Assembly: GCA_003171235.1 (NCBI GenBank)
Contig: PMYM01000134.1
Coordinates: forward strand, 9,007 to 15,735
Direction of reading: 5' to 3'
Length of the DNA stretch: 6,729 nt
Origin: Phycisphaerales bacterium
GTDB lineage: Bacteria; Planctomycetota; Phycisphaerae; SM23-33
The notes beneath the pieces were generated by a model. That model worked only from the letters and a program-made list of their open reading frames with translations, did not search any database and was not told where the DNA came from. This document shows, piece by piece, positions 1 through 6,174 of this stretch (its first letter is position 1; every line of letters begins with the position of its first letter). Position numbers and translations under genes: made by a program.

Positions 1-336
1 GAACTGGCCCACCAGGACCTGGGGCGGGAGATACTTAACAGCATCAAGGCCAAGTTGGTCGGCGTGGCCAAGGTGGAGCGCGACATGGGCATGGAAGGGC
101 GCTCGCTGTCCATGCTGCTGACGCCGCTGGCGGCGGCCAAAGCCGGCGGCAAGCCCAAACCCGCCGTCGCCAAACCGCCCAAGCCCGCCGCCGCCAAGGC
201 CGTGGCGCCTGAGAAAGCGATAGGCGACGGCCAGGCGCCTGCCTCCGCGCCGGCGCCGCCCAGCCCGGCGCCCCCGCCCGAACCTGCGCAACCGGCCAGC
301 CCGGCACCCGCCGCCGCACCGTCAGCCAACCAATAA
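1..336 (+). CDS. 3' end of an unrecognised gene with an Ala/Pro/Lys-rich tail (partial)
   Basis: The reading frame is open from base 1 to the TAA at 334-336 and encodes 111 residues; the start lies outside the window. Residues 1-43 look like folded protein, with a charged, probably helical stretch (REILNSIKAK) followed by VERDMGMEGRSLSMLLTP. From about residue 44 to the end the sequence is low complexity: Ala, Pro and Lys first, then almost only Ala/Pro/Ser. Such tails are usually disordered linkers or flexible C-terminal extensions. I do not recognise the family from the short ordered part, and no catalytic motif is visible. The antisense frame is also open, but that is expected for repetitive GC-rich codons. 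The gene is separated from the next one by a 270-bp repeat-bearing spacer, so it is probably the end of its own transcription unit. Coding status is fairly sure; function is unknown. Confidence 0.7.
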   Translation, partial: ELAHQDLGREILNSIKAKLVGVAKVERDMGMEGRSLSMLLTPLAAAKAGGKPKPAVAKPPKPAAAKAVAPEKAIGDGQAPASAPAPPSPAPPPEPAQPASPAPAAAPSANQ

Positions 337-347
337 GGACGGCAAAT

Positions 348-375
348 CCTAAACTCTAAACTCTAAATCCTAAAC
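348..375 (+). repeat. Tandem 7-bp array, consensus YCTAAAY (4 units)
   Basis: Four contiguous heptamers are visible: CCTAAAC (348-354), TCTAAAC (355-361), TCTAAAT (362-368) and CCTAAAC (369-375). They vary only at pyrimidine positions. The same motif appears in reverse orientation at 451-482, so the two arrays form the arms of an inverted repeat. The nearest known analogue is the short tandemly repeated repetitive (STRR) heptanucleotides of cyanobacteria. The resemblance is in form only. Confidence 0.75.
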
Positions 376-450
376 ATTGACCAAAACCGACAAGAAGAAA
401 ACAAACAGTTCAATCTAGCCTCTTTTCGAGCCTTGGCGTTTGGCTCATTG

Positions 451-482
451 TTTAGGATTTAGGAATTAGGATTTAGAGTTTA
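451..482 (-). repeat. Tandem 7-bp array, inverted copy (TTTAGRA, 4.5 units)
   Basis: The units are TTTAGGA (451-457), TTTAGGA (458-464), ATTAGGA (465-471), TTTAGAG (472-478) and a partial TTTA (479-482). This is the reverse complement of the array at 348-375. The 17 bases at 466-482 are the exact reverse complement of 357-373, and 449-460 is the exact reverse complement of 365-376. Because units repeat, the arms can pair in several registers across a loop of about 75-90 nt. Confidence 0.75.
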
Positions 483-507
483 TCTTGCGGGAAGCCAAGC
501 CTAACCC

Positions 508-535
508 GGCTACCGGGTACTGGCTCCTGGCTACT
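508..535 (+). repeat. Tandem 7-bp array, consensus GGCTACY (4 units)
   Basis: The heptamers are GGCTACC (508-514), GGGTACT (515-521), GGCTCCT (522-528) and GGCTACT (529-535), each within one or two changes of GGCTACT. The sequence is unrelated to the TAAA-type array 25 bp upstream, but the unit length is the same. The first unit also forms a tight 6-bp hairpin with its flank (ACCCGG 504-509, loop CTA, CCGGGT 513-518). The array lies 28 bp upstream of the -35 box of the next gene. Confidence 0.6.
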
Positions 536-562
536 CTCAGGTCGGGCCGCAATCCCTTCACC

Positions 563-592
563 TTGACCCGCCGATGAGCCGATTTTTATAGT
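563..592 (+). promoter_or_regulatory. Putative sigma70-type promoter for the glycosyltransferase pair
   Basis: A -35 box TTGACC (563-568) is followed after 18 bp by TATAGT (587-592). The -10 region sits in a short AT-rich island (TTTTTATAGTATATT) in otherwise GC-rich DNA. Transcription would start near 599, giving a very short leader before either TTG 607 or ATG 622. It would drive the overlapping genes at 607-3497. Boxes were judged by eye. Confidence 0.55.
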
Positions 593-606
593 ATATTCTG
601 GAGGCG

Positions 607-1890
607 TTGACGGCGGGCCTGATGAACGTTTCAACCATGCGAAAGATTGACCGGCGCCTGGGTGTGCCGGGTTGCCTTTGCCTGACGCTGTGGCGCCGGC
701 TGGCCGACCTTGTGGGCCGCCGTCGGCTGGGCCCGACGGGCAAAATTCTCTTGGTCAAACTGGCCGAGCAGGGCTCGACCGTGCTGGCCGCGCCCGCCAT
801 TCGCCGGGCCGTCGCCCTGGTGGGGCGGCAGAACGTTTACTTCCTGTGCTTTGAGGAAAACCGCTTCATCCTGGACGTGATGGGGCTGGTCCCGCCGGAA
901 AACGTGCTGACCATCCGCACGGGCGGGCTGCCGGCCGTGCTGGCGGGGGCGTGGTCGGCCATTCGCCGTGCCCGCCGCATCGGCATCGACTCGGCCGTCG
1001 ACCTTGAGTTTTTCGCCCGTTCATCGGCCGCCTTGTGCTATCTCAGCGGCGCCAGGCGGCGGGTCGGCCTGCACAGCTTTGGCGGCGAGGCGGCCTATCG
1101 CGGCGACCTGATGACCCATCGCCTCAGCTTCAATCCGCACATGCACACCAGCCAGTTCTTTCAGGTGATGGTCGAGGCTCTGCAGGCCAAGGTGGAGGAC
1201 CTGCCCGCCCTGCCCTTGCCGATCCCGCCGCTGGCCGAGGTGGCCGAAAAGTTTCTGCCGTTGCCGGAAGACCTTCAGGCCGTACGGCAGATGCTGAAAC
1301 TGCCCGGCGACGCCGCGGGCGGCGCGACCTGCCGGCTGATCGTGCTCAACCCCAATTGCAGCGACCTGTTGCCCCAGCGGGCCTGGGCGCCGCAGCGCTA
1401 CGTGGAACTGGCCCGAGGGCTGCTGGCCCAGGATGCCCACTGCCGCATCGTCTTTACCTCCGGGCCTTCGGAGGCCGCCCCGACGGCGGCCCTGGCCCAG
1501 CAGGTCGGCAGCGACCGCGTGATATGCCTGGCCGGGCGCACCACGCTCCGCCAGGTGCTGACGCTGTACTGCCTGGCCGACGTGCTGGTGACAAACGACA
1601 GCGGCCCGGCGCACTTTGCCAGCCTCACGCCGGTGGACGTGGTGGTGCTGTTTGGCCCGGAGACGCCCAAGCTGTTCGCGGCCGTCTCGCCGCGCAGCCA
1701 CGTGCTGTACGCCGGCATCGCCTGCAGCCCGTGCGTCAGCGCGTACAACGACCGCTTGGTGCCCTGCGACAACAACCTTTGCCTCCAGGCCATCACGGTC
1801 GAGGGGGTGCTCCAGGCGGTGGGGGAAGTGCTCCGGCAGCGCGCCGCCCGGCAAGCCGGTCCCGCGCCGGAAAGGGCATCCACCCGGTGA
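607..1890 (+). CDS. Glycosyltransferase family 9 protein (heptosyltransferase-like)
   Basis: GT9 enzymes such as WaaC/WaaF are GT-B fold transferases that add sugars from nucleotide donors to envelope glycans at the inner face of the cytoplasmic membrane. Encoded here are 427 residues. An N-terminal Rossmann-like start, KILLVKLAEQGS, lies near residues 46-57. The family signature VTNDSGPAHFAS spans about 328-339, followed by VVLFGPETP. A C-terminal cysteine set, C373/C376/C387/C392, matches the C..C...C....C pattern common in GT9 proteins. The Asp that usually follows Gly in the N-terminal motif (Asp13 of E. coli WaaC) is Ser57 here, so this is a divergent subgroup and donor and acceptor cannot be named. 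The start is uncertain. TTG 607 has GGAGG only 2 nt upstream; ATG 622 and ATG 637 lack a clear RBS. The 44 residues before the Rossmann strand are longer than usual. The stop overlaps the next start by 4 bp, so the two are co-transcribed. Confidence 0.85.
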   Translation: MTAGLMNVSTMRKIDRRLGVPGCLCLTLWRRLADLVGRRRLGPTGKILLVKLAEQGSTVLAAPAIRRAVALVGRQNVYFLCFEENRFILDVMGLVPPENVLTIRTGGLPAVLAGAWSAIRRARRIGIDSAVDLEFFARSSAALCYLSGARRRVGLHSFGGEAAYRGDLMTHRLSFNPHMHTSQFFQVMVEALQAKVEDLPALPLPIPPLAEVAEKFLPLPEDLQAVRQMLKLPGDAAGGATCRLIVLNPNCSDLLPQRAWAPQRYVELARGLLAQDAHCRIVFTSGPSEAAPTAALAQQVGSDRVICLAGRTTLRQVLTLYCLADVLVTNDSGPAHFASLTPVDVVVLFGPETPKLFAAVSPRSHVLYAGIACSPCVSAYNDRLVPCDNNLCLQAITVEGVLQAVGEVLRQRAARQAGPAPERASTR

Positions 1891-3497
1891 AGCGACAATA
1901 CGTCATCGCGGGCCTGATCTGCATGCTGGCCCTGGCGGCCTACCTGCCGGCCATGACGGCCGGTTACGTCTGGGACGACGACACCTTCCTATACGAAAAC
2001 CCCTGGATTCACGCCGGCGACGGCCTGGCGCGATTCTGGTTCACCACCGAGCCCTACGACTACTACCCGCTCACCAGTTCCATGCTTTGGGTTGAGTGGC
2101 GGCTGTGGGGCGGCCAGCCCTGGGGCTTTCACCTGGTCAACATATTGCTGCACGCGGGCAGCGCCGTGCTGGTCTGGAAGGTGCTGGAACGGCTGAAGGT
2201 GCCGGGGGCGGCCCTGGCCGGGGCGCTCTTTGCCGTCCACCCGGTGACGGTGCAGTCGGTGGCGTGGATCACCGAACGCAAGAACACCCTGCCCATGGTG
2301 CTGTACCTGGGGTCGCTGCTGGCCTACCTGCAGTGGGAGGACGGCCGGCCTAAGAAACTCTACCTGTGGTCGGTGGGGCTGTTCCTGCTGGCGATGCTGG
2401 CCAAGACGGCCCCCGTGGCCATGCCCCTGGTGCTGCTGGTGCTGGCCTGGAAGCGGCGGGGGCGCATCGGCCTGGCGGACCTGCGGCGAGTGCTGCCGTT
2501 CCTGGCCATCTCCATCGGCCTGGGGCTGCTGACCGTGTGGTATCAGTCTCACCGGGCCATCGCCAACGAAGTGGTGCGCAGCGACTCTCTGCTCTCGCGG
2601 GCGGTGATAGCTTCCTGGGCAGTGTGGTTTTACCTGTACAAGGCCGTTTGGCCGGTGGGGCTGGCGTTCACCTATCCGCGCTGGAGGGCGGACCTGGCGG
2701 CGCCGGCCAGCTACCTGCCCCTGGCGGGAATGGTCGTGCTGACGGCGGGGTTGTGGCTGCTGCGGCGTCGGCTGGGGCGCGGGCCGCTGGCGGCATGGCT
2801 GTATTTCCTGCTGATGCTGGGGCCGGTGCTGGGGTTTATCGAGATCTATTACATGCGGTACACGTTCGTGGCCGATCACTGGCAGTACTTCGCCCTGCCG
2901 GCCGTGCTGGCGGTGCTGGCGGCGGCAGGGGCCTGGGCGGTAGGGCGTCTGGCCGGCGGGAATGTCAAGCTTGCCTGGGCCGGTTCGGCCCTGTTGCTTC
3001 TGCCCCTGGCGGTGCTGTCGTTCCGGCAATGCGGCGTCTACCACGATAATGAATCTCTGTGGCAGGACACGGTAGCCAAGAACCCCTCCTGCTGGCTTGG
3101 CTGGGATCAACTGGGGGTCAACCAGGCCCGCGCCGGCGATATCCTCAAGGCCAAGGCGCTTTTTGAGAAATCCCTGGAGGTCTTCCCCGATCAGGGCGAA
3201 GGCCACCGCCTGCTGGCCAAGGCCCTGGCCAACCAGCCCATGCCCGATTACCGGCGGGCGATGGAGCATTACCAGCGGTCGCTGGAACTCCGGCCATTCG
3301 ACCCCATTACCCAAACCGAGTATTGCCAATTGCTTCTTGCCTGCCCGGTGCAGTCCCTGCGCAATCCCGCCAAGGCCCTGGAACTGGCCCGCCAGGCCTG
3401 CAAAGATCACCCCAATAATCCCGCGGCGAAAAGCCTGCTCCAGCAGGCCGAGGCGACTTCCCGCCGTTCCCGGCCATCCTACCTGCCCCAGGAGTGA
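1887..3497 (+). CDS. Multi-spanning GT-C glycosyltransferase with C-terminal TPR repeats (TMTC-like)
   Basis: The predicted product is a 536-residue polytopic membrane protein. An N-terminal membrane segment (about 5-24) is followed by an acidic WDDD motif (29-32) at the start of the first extracytoplasmic loop, a hallmark of lipid-phosphosugar-dependent GT-C enzymes. The segment HPVTVQSVAWITERKN (118-133) is typical of the bacterial relatives of eukaryotic TMTC O-mannosyltransferases. Roughly eight to eleven hydrophobic segments run to about residue 380. The rest is soluble and TPR-like: helix pairs at about 405-435, 437-473 and 474-512, the first with the best consensus (GDILKAKALFEKSLEVFP). 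TPRs probably bind the protein acceptor or a partner. The start is GTG 1887, whose last two bases overlap the TGA of the GT9 gene (GTGA). The frame is open much further upstream, to 1035, but that part is a shadow of the GT9 gene. The pairing suggests joint glycan assembly or protein glycosylation. The exact sugar is unknown. Confidence 0.85.
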   Translation: MKRQYVIAGLICMLALAAYLPAMTAGYVWDDDTFLYENPWIHAGDGLARFWFTTEPYDYYPLTSSMLWVEWRLWGGQPWGFHLVNILLHAGSAVLVWKVLERLKVPGAALAGALFAVHPVTVQSVAWITERKNTLPMVLYLGSLLAYLQWEDGRPKKLYLWSVGLFLLAMLAKTAPVAMPLVLLVLAWKRRGRIGLADLRRVLPFLAISIGLGLLTVWYQSHRAIANEVVRSDSLLSRAVIASWAVWFYLYKAVWPVGLAFTYPRWRADLAAPASYLPLAGMVVLTAGLWLLRRRLGRGPLAAWLYFLLMLGPVLGFIEIYYMRYTFVADHWQYFALPAVLAVLAAAGAWAVGRLAGGNVKLAWAGSALLLLPLAVLSFRQCGVYHDNESLWQDTVAKNPSCWLGWDQLGVNQARAGDILKAKALFEKSLEVFPDQGEGHRLLAKALANQPMPDYRRAMEHYQRSLELRPFDPITQTEYCQLLLACPVQSLRNPAKALELARQACKDHPNNPAAKSLLQQAEATSRRSRPSYLPQE

Positions 3498-3611
3498 GTT
3501 TGCGATTCTTCGGGCATCGCGCGGGCAACCTTCAGGTTGTCTGACCTACGATTGCTTTGTTTCCAGCGGCCATCGTGGTATCGTAGAGGCATTCCTGAGC
3601 CGGAGATAATC
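3498..3611. promoter_or_regulatory. purF: Spacer upstream of purF with a weak promoter candidate
   Basis: These 114 bp separate the TPR glycosyltransferase from purF. A small hairpin, CAACC (3526-3530), loop TTCA, GGTTG (3535-3539), lies 29 bp after the stop. It has no T-tract and is not a convincing terminator. A possible promoter is TTGTTT (3557-3562), 16 bp, TATCGT (3579-3584), which is only a fair match. No purine-riboswitch-like fold is apparent. Read-through from the upstream operon is possible. Confidence 0.3.
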
Positions 3612-3614
3612 TTG
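3602..3614 (+). promoter_or_regulatory. purF: RBS deciding a TTG start for purF
   Basis: GGAG at 3602-3605 is followed by a 6-nt spacer and TTG at 3612-3614. This start leaves an 8-residue leader before Cys9, the length expected of a PurF propeptide. The longer in-frame start at TTG 3537 would add 25 residues of non-PurF character. Confidence 0.65.
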
Positions 3615-5183
3615 TCGGACGAACTATTTCATGAGTGCGGCGTGGCGGCGTTGTATTGGCTGGACAAGCCGGTCGGGCCCGAAGGTCCGGCCAGCCGGAG
3701 CGTCTCGGACGGGGATGTGGCCCCGCTGATGCCGGGCATGCTGCTGGACCTGCAGAACCGGGGCCAACTTGCCGCCGGCATGAGCACCTACAACCCGCAG
3801 CGCCCCGCCCTGATCGAGACCTATAAAGAGATCGGCACCGTGGCCGAGGCCTTCCGCATGAGCCACCCGGCCAAGCACCAATCCATCCTGGAGGGTCTGC
3901 GCGGGCGGGCGGCCATCGGGCACACCCGCTACGCCACCTGCGGCACGGAACTGAGCAGCCACGCCCAGCCCTTCGAGCGGCACCACGGGCGGCGGTGGAA
4001 GTGGTTCACCTTCGCCTTCAACGGCCAGCTTGCCAACTACACCGCCCTGCGCGACCGGCTGCTGGCCAAGCAGGCCTACCACTTCTCCATGAACACCGAC
4101 ACCGAAATCATCATGCACCAGCTTTCCTTCCACCTGCGCGGGGACCGCCAGCCCAACCTGGCCTCGGTGATGCGCGGATTGGGCAAGCTGTTCGACGGCT
4201 GCTACAACCTGGCATTCCTCAACGCCATGGGCGAGATGTTCGTCGCCCGCGACCCGATGGGCTTCCGCCCGCTGTGCTACGCGGCCCAGGGGCGGCTGTT
4301 CGCCGCCGCCAGCGAGTCGGTGGCCCTGTCCAACCTGGGCTTCACCGACATCCGCAGCCTGCCCCCCGGCGCCATGGCCTGGATCCGCCAAGGCAAGCTG
4401 TCCTTCCGGCGCTTTGCCCCCTCCACCCGCCAGGCCCACTGTTTCTTCGAGTGGGTGTATTTCGCCAACGTCGGCTCGTCCATCGACGACGCCAGCGTGT
4501 ACGTCAGCCGCTCCCGGGCCGGCCAATTGCTGGCCCGCAAGGAAGACCAGCCCATCGGCGCCGACTGCATCGTCGTGCCCGTGCCCGACACGGCCAAGGC
4601 CGCCGCCGACAGCTTCGCCTTCCACCTGGGCATCCCCTCGGTCGAGGGCCTCATCCGCAACCGCTACGTGGGGCGGACCTTCATCCTGGGGCGGGACAGC
4701 CGGGCCATCTCCGCCAAGCGAAAGTACACCCCGCTGCCGGCCGTGCTGGAGGGCAAGCGCGTCTTCCTGGTGGAGGATTCCATCGTCCGCTCGACCACGC
4801 TGGCGGCACTGGTCGACCAGATGCGCGCCCGCGGCAAGGCCAGCCAGGTGCACGTGCGAGTGGCCTGCCCGCCCATCGTCGCCCCGTGCTTCTACGGCAT
4901 CGACATGTCCACCTTCGGCGAGCTGTTCGCCCCGCGCTACGTCGGGCCCAGCTACCGCGGCATCCTGGACGACAAAACCGCCGCCCGCATGGCCCGCAGC
5001 CTGAACGTGGACAGCCTGCGCTACCTCAACGTGCCCGACCTGGCCACCGCCATCGGCGTGCGGCAGGACCATCTCTGCACCGCCTGCGTCACCGGCAAAT
5101 ACCCCACCAACTGGGGCAACAAGCTCATCCGCCGGGCCAAGCTCAACCGACGCAACGGCCACGAGGGGCGAACCTACGAGTGA
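3612..5183 (+). CDS. purF: Amidophosphoribosyltransferase, propeptide and [4Fe-4S] type
   Basis: PurF makes 5-phosphoribosylamine from PRPP and glutamine, the first committed step of purine synthesis, in the cytoplasm. The 523-residue product starts MSDELFHECGV. Cys9 would be the N-terminal glutaminase nucleophile once an 8-residue propeptide is removed. Glutaminase-domain motifs are RGQ, GHTRYATCG, FNGQLANY, NTDTE and RDPMGFRPL. The phosphoribosyltransferase half has RNRYVGRTF and the PRPP loop VEDSIVRSTT (387-396). Four cysteines match the Fe-S ligands of Bacillus subtilis PurF: C277 (HCFFEW), C426 (PCFYGID), and C489 and C492 (CTAC before VTGKYP). Differences from the textbook enzyme are QNRGQLAAG for QHRGQ(E/D)xAG, Ser394 for the usual Gly (SIVRGTT), and about 15 extra residues after the first strand. 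From memory these look like a planctomycete variant, which I have not verified. A functional PurF is by far the likeliest call; a paralogue with altered control is the alternative. Confidence 0.88.
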   Translation: MSDELFHECGVAALYWLDKPVGPEGPASRSVSDGDVAPLMPGMLLDLQNRGQLAAGMSTYNPQRPALIETYKEIGTVAEAFRMSHPAKHQSILEGLRGRAAIGHTRYATCGTELSSHAQPFERHHGRRWKWFTFAFNGQLANYTALRDRLLAKQAYHFSMNTDTEIIMHQLSFHLRGDRQPNLASVMRGLGKLFDGCYNLAFLNAMGEMFVARDPMGFRPLCYAAQGRLFAAASESVALSNLGFTDIRSLPPGAMAWIRQGKLSFRRFAPSTRQAHCFFEWVYFANVGSSIDDASVYVSRSRAGQLLARKEDQPIGADCIVVPVPDTAKAAADSFAFHLGIPSVEGLIRNRYVGRTFILGRDSRAISAKRKYTPLPAVLEGKRVFLVEDSIVRSTTLAALVDQMRARGKASQVHVRVACPPIVAPCFYGIDMSTFGELFAPRYVGPSYRGILDDKTAARMARSLNVDSLRYLNVPDLATAIGVRQDHLCTACVTGKYPTNWGNKLIRRAKLNRRNGHEGRTYE

Positions 5184-5210
5184 TTGCCAATTGACAATCA
5201 GCAATTGAAA
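5183..5210 (+). repeat. Tandem 7-bp array, consensus ATTGACA (4 units)
   Basis: The heptamers are ATTGCCA (5183-5189), ATTGACA (5190-5196), ATCAGCA (5197-5203) and ATTGAAA (5204-5210), and a further AT begins at 5211. The first base is the last base of the purF TGA stop, and the array ends just before the RBS of the next gene, so it fills nearly the whole spacer. Unit length matches the arrays at 348-482 and 508-535, but the sequence differs. Confidence 0.65.
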
Positions 5211-5219
5211 ATCCCCCAA

Positions 5220-5225
5220 AAGGAG
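5220..5225 (+). promoter_or_regulatory. Strong Shine-Dalgarno site
   Basis: AAGGAG lies 5 nt before ATG 5231, the best RBS in the window. It directly follows the 7-bp array and a CCCCC run. It fixes the start of the flavin-reductase-like gene. Confidence 0.75.
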
Positions 5226-5230
5226 ATTCC

Positions 5231-5749
5231 ATGAAGCGCATCGAGATGCCGTACACGGAGCGGTTCGGCGAGGTGATGTCGGCCTTGACCTCGCGCGGGC
5301 TGCTCTTGGGGACTTACGACGCCAAGGGCAAGGCCAACGCTATGACCATCGGCTGGGGGAGCCTGGGCTGCGTGTGGAGTTCCCCGATGTGGATCGTGCT
5401 GGTCCGCCCCTCGCGCTATACCTACCAGTGCCTGGAGCACTCGCGCTGCTTCACCGTCTGCGTGCCGGGTGAGGAACTGGATAACGCCTGCCAGGTCTGC
5501 GGCGAAAAGTCCGGGCGCGACATGGACAAACTGGCCGCCTGCGGGCTGACCTCCAGCAAGGCCGCCGCCGTCAACGCCCCCGACATCCACCAGTGCCGCA
5601 TCATCTATGAATGCCAGGTGGTCCATTACAACGACGTGGTGCCGGCCCACCTGGCCGGGGAGATTCAAACCGGCATGTACAAGAACGGCGACTACCACCG
5701 CCTCTACTACGGCCGAATCCTCGCCACCCGAGCGACGGCCGGAAAATAG
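5231..5749 (+). CDS. Flavin reductase-like FMN-binding split-barrel protein
   Basis: The 172-residue product matches the flavin reductase-like family, small dimeric FMN-binding proteins of the split-barrel fold that act as NAD(P)H:flavin reductases or as electron carriers in anaerobes. Visible features are NAMTIGWGS (36-44) and LVRPSRYTY (57-65), both expected at the FMN phosphate and isoalloxazine site, then FTVCVPG (74-80) and SGRDMDKLAACGLT (94-107), a characteristic family segment. Length fits a complete protein. It has nine cysteines, including CQVC (87-90), which is high for a cytosolic protein of this size; redox or metal roles are possible but not shown. There is no signal peptide. 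It lies 47 bp after purF and probably shares its transcript, although no functional link to purine synthesis is evident. The substrate cannot be inferred. Confidence 0.82.
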   Translation: MKRIEMPYTERFGEVMSALTSRGLLLGTYDAKGKANAMTIGWGSLGCVWSSPMWIVLVRPSRYTYQCLEHSRCFTVCVPGEELDNACQVCGEKSGRDMDKLAACGLTSSKAAAVNAPDIHQCRIIYECQVVHYNDVVPAHLAGEIQTGMYKNGDYHRLYYGRILATRATAGK

Positions 5750-5877
5750 AGCCCCTTAATACGCATTTCGGATAATTCTCGCGCGGGGTGCCGCGGGGTG
5801 CGGAGTCCCGAAGGGGCCAATCAACCACGGATGCCGCTGCCGCCGAGGCGGGAGTGGCCAATCCCGGCGGCGCCGGC
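5750..5877. other. Spacer between convergent genes, with a 10-bp tandem duplication
   Basis: These 128 bp lie between the stop of the flavin-reductase gene and the stop of the minus-strand CoA-transferase fragment. CGCGGGGTGC is duplicated perfectly in tandem (5782-5791, 5792-5801). GCCCCTT (5751-5757) is the reverse complement of AAGGGGC (5811-5817). GCCGCCG (5839-5845) can pair with CGGCGGC (5865-5871) over a 19-nt loop. None has a T-tract, so an intrinsic terminator for either direction is not supported, although the position would suit one. Confidence 0.5.
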
Positions 5878-6174
5878 TTAGCGCTTGCCGATAATCAGGC
5901 CTTGCGGGTCTATCTGCTCGCGCAGGATGCGCAGTTCCTGGTCGGTTGGCTCGGCGTTGACCGCCACGGGATCGGCAAAGAGCATCTCGAAGCCGGTATT
6001 GTCGATGACGTCTTGGCGGGTGACTCCCGGGTGCAGGCTCTCGACGCGCATGCGCTTGCTCTGGGGGTCATAGCCCATCAGGGCCAGGGTGCTGATGACC
6101 TTATACGGCCCGGTGCCCGGAGGCAGGCCCGCCCGCTCCCTCGCCCCCGGCCCGGTGAGGTAGCCCGGGCTTAC
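5878..6174 (-). pseudogene. CoA-transferase subunit beta, C-terminal fragment
   Basis: Read on the minus strand, 98 codons end at TAA (5880-5878). They give SPGYLTGPGARERAGLPPGT, then PYKVISTLALMGYDP, RMRVESLHPGVT, DNTGFEMLF and PTDQELRILRE. This is the C-terminal third of glutaconate/3-oxoacid CoA-transferase beta subunits, which move CoA between carboxylic acids. Full subunits are about 250-270 residues and carry the catalytic Glu in the N-terminal part, which is absent here. Similarity stops near 6174. Beyond it the minus frame stays open for a few codons (about VVGDA) but no longer resembles the family, while the plus strand begins a phage-like sequence. No alpha-subunit gene is nearby. 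The fragment has no start codon at a sensible place; ATG at 6078 is internal. It is most likely a gene broken by rearrangement, or else an assembly chimera. Codons are well preserved, so the break may be recent. Confidence 0.75.

Larger units (their letters stand above)
337..606. other. Repeat-bearing intergenic spacer
   Basis: This 270-bp stretch has no credible gene. It is much richer in A+T than its neighbours up to about 485. It holds two oppositely oriented arrays of 7-bp units (348-375 and 451-482) around a 75-bp core, a second kind of 7-bp array (508-535), and a promoter (563-592). The core contains a small possible hairpin, GAGCC (428-432) with GGCTC (442-446), which is weak evidence on its own. 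No clear intrinsic terminator is seen after the TAA at 336. Confidence 0.7.

Noticed and set aside
348..482. Telomere-like repeats (resembling CCCTAAA/TTTAGGG)
   Set aside because: Units are degenerate, few, internal to a bacterial gene region and inverted; there is no sign of a replicon end.
348..535. CRISPR array
   Set aside because: The repeats are 7 bp and contiguous with no spacers between units.
1035..1886. Long upstream extension of the TMTC-like reading frame (284 codons)
   Set aside because: It overlaps the well-supported GT9 gene in another frame and reads as low-complexity Arg/Gly/Pro/Ala sequence. Recognisable membrane-protein sequence begins at GTG 1887.
1989..3410. Long minus-strand open frame (473 codons)
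   Set aside because: Gln/His/Pro/Gly-rich shadow of the GC-rich glycosyltransferase gene; no family features.
3537..3611. Longer N-terminus for PurF from TTG 3537
   Set aside because: The additional 25 residues do not resemble PurF. GGAG with 6-nt spacing supports TTG 3612, which also gives a normal propeptide length before Cys9.
3624..5219. Long minus-strand open frame (531 codons) opposite purF
   Set aside because: Gly/Val/Ala/His-rich shadow produced by codon bias; purF on the plus strand is certain.
5839..5871. Bidirectional terminator between the convergent genes
   Set aside because: A 7-bp GC stem exists, but the loop is 19 nt and neither strand has a following T-tract.
5788..6162. 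Plus-strand frame leading into the ParB-like remnant, giving a 244-codon protein
   Set aside because: This part is antisense to the CoA-transferase fragment, whose minus-strand translation matches a known family. The plus translation here matches nothing recognisable.
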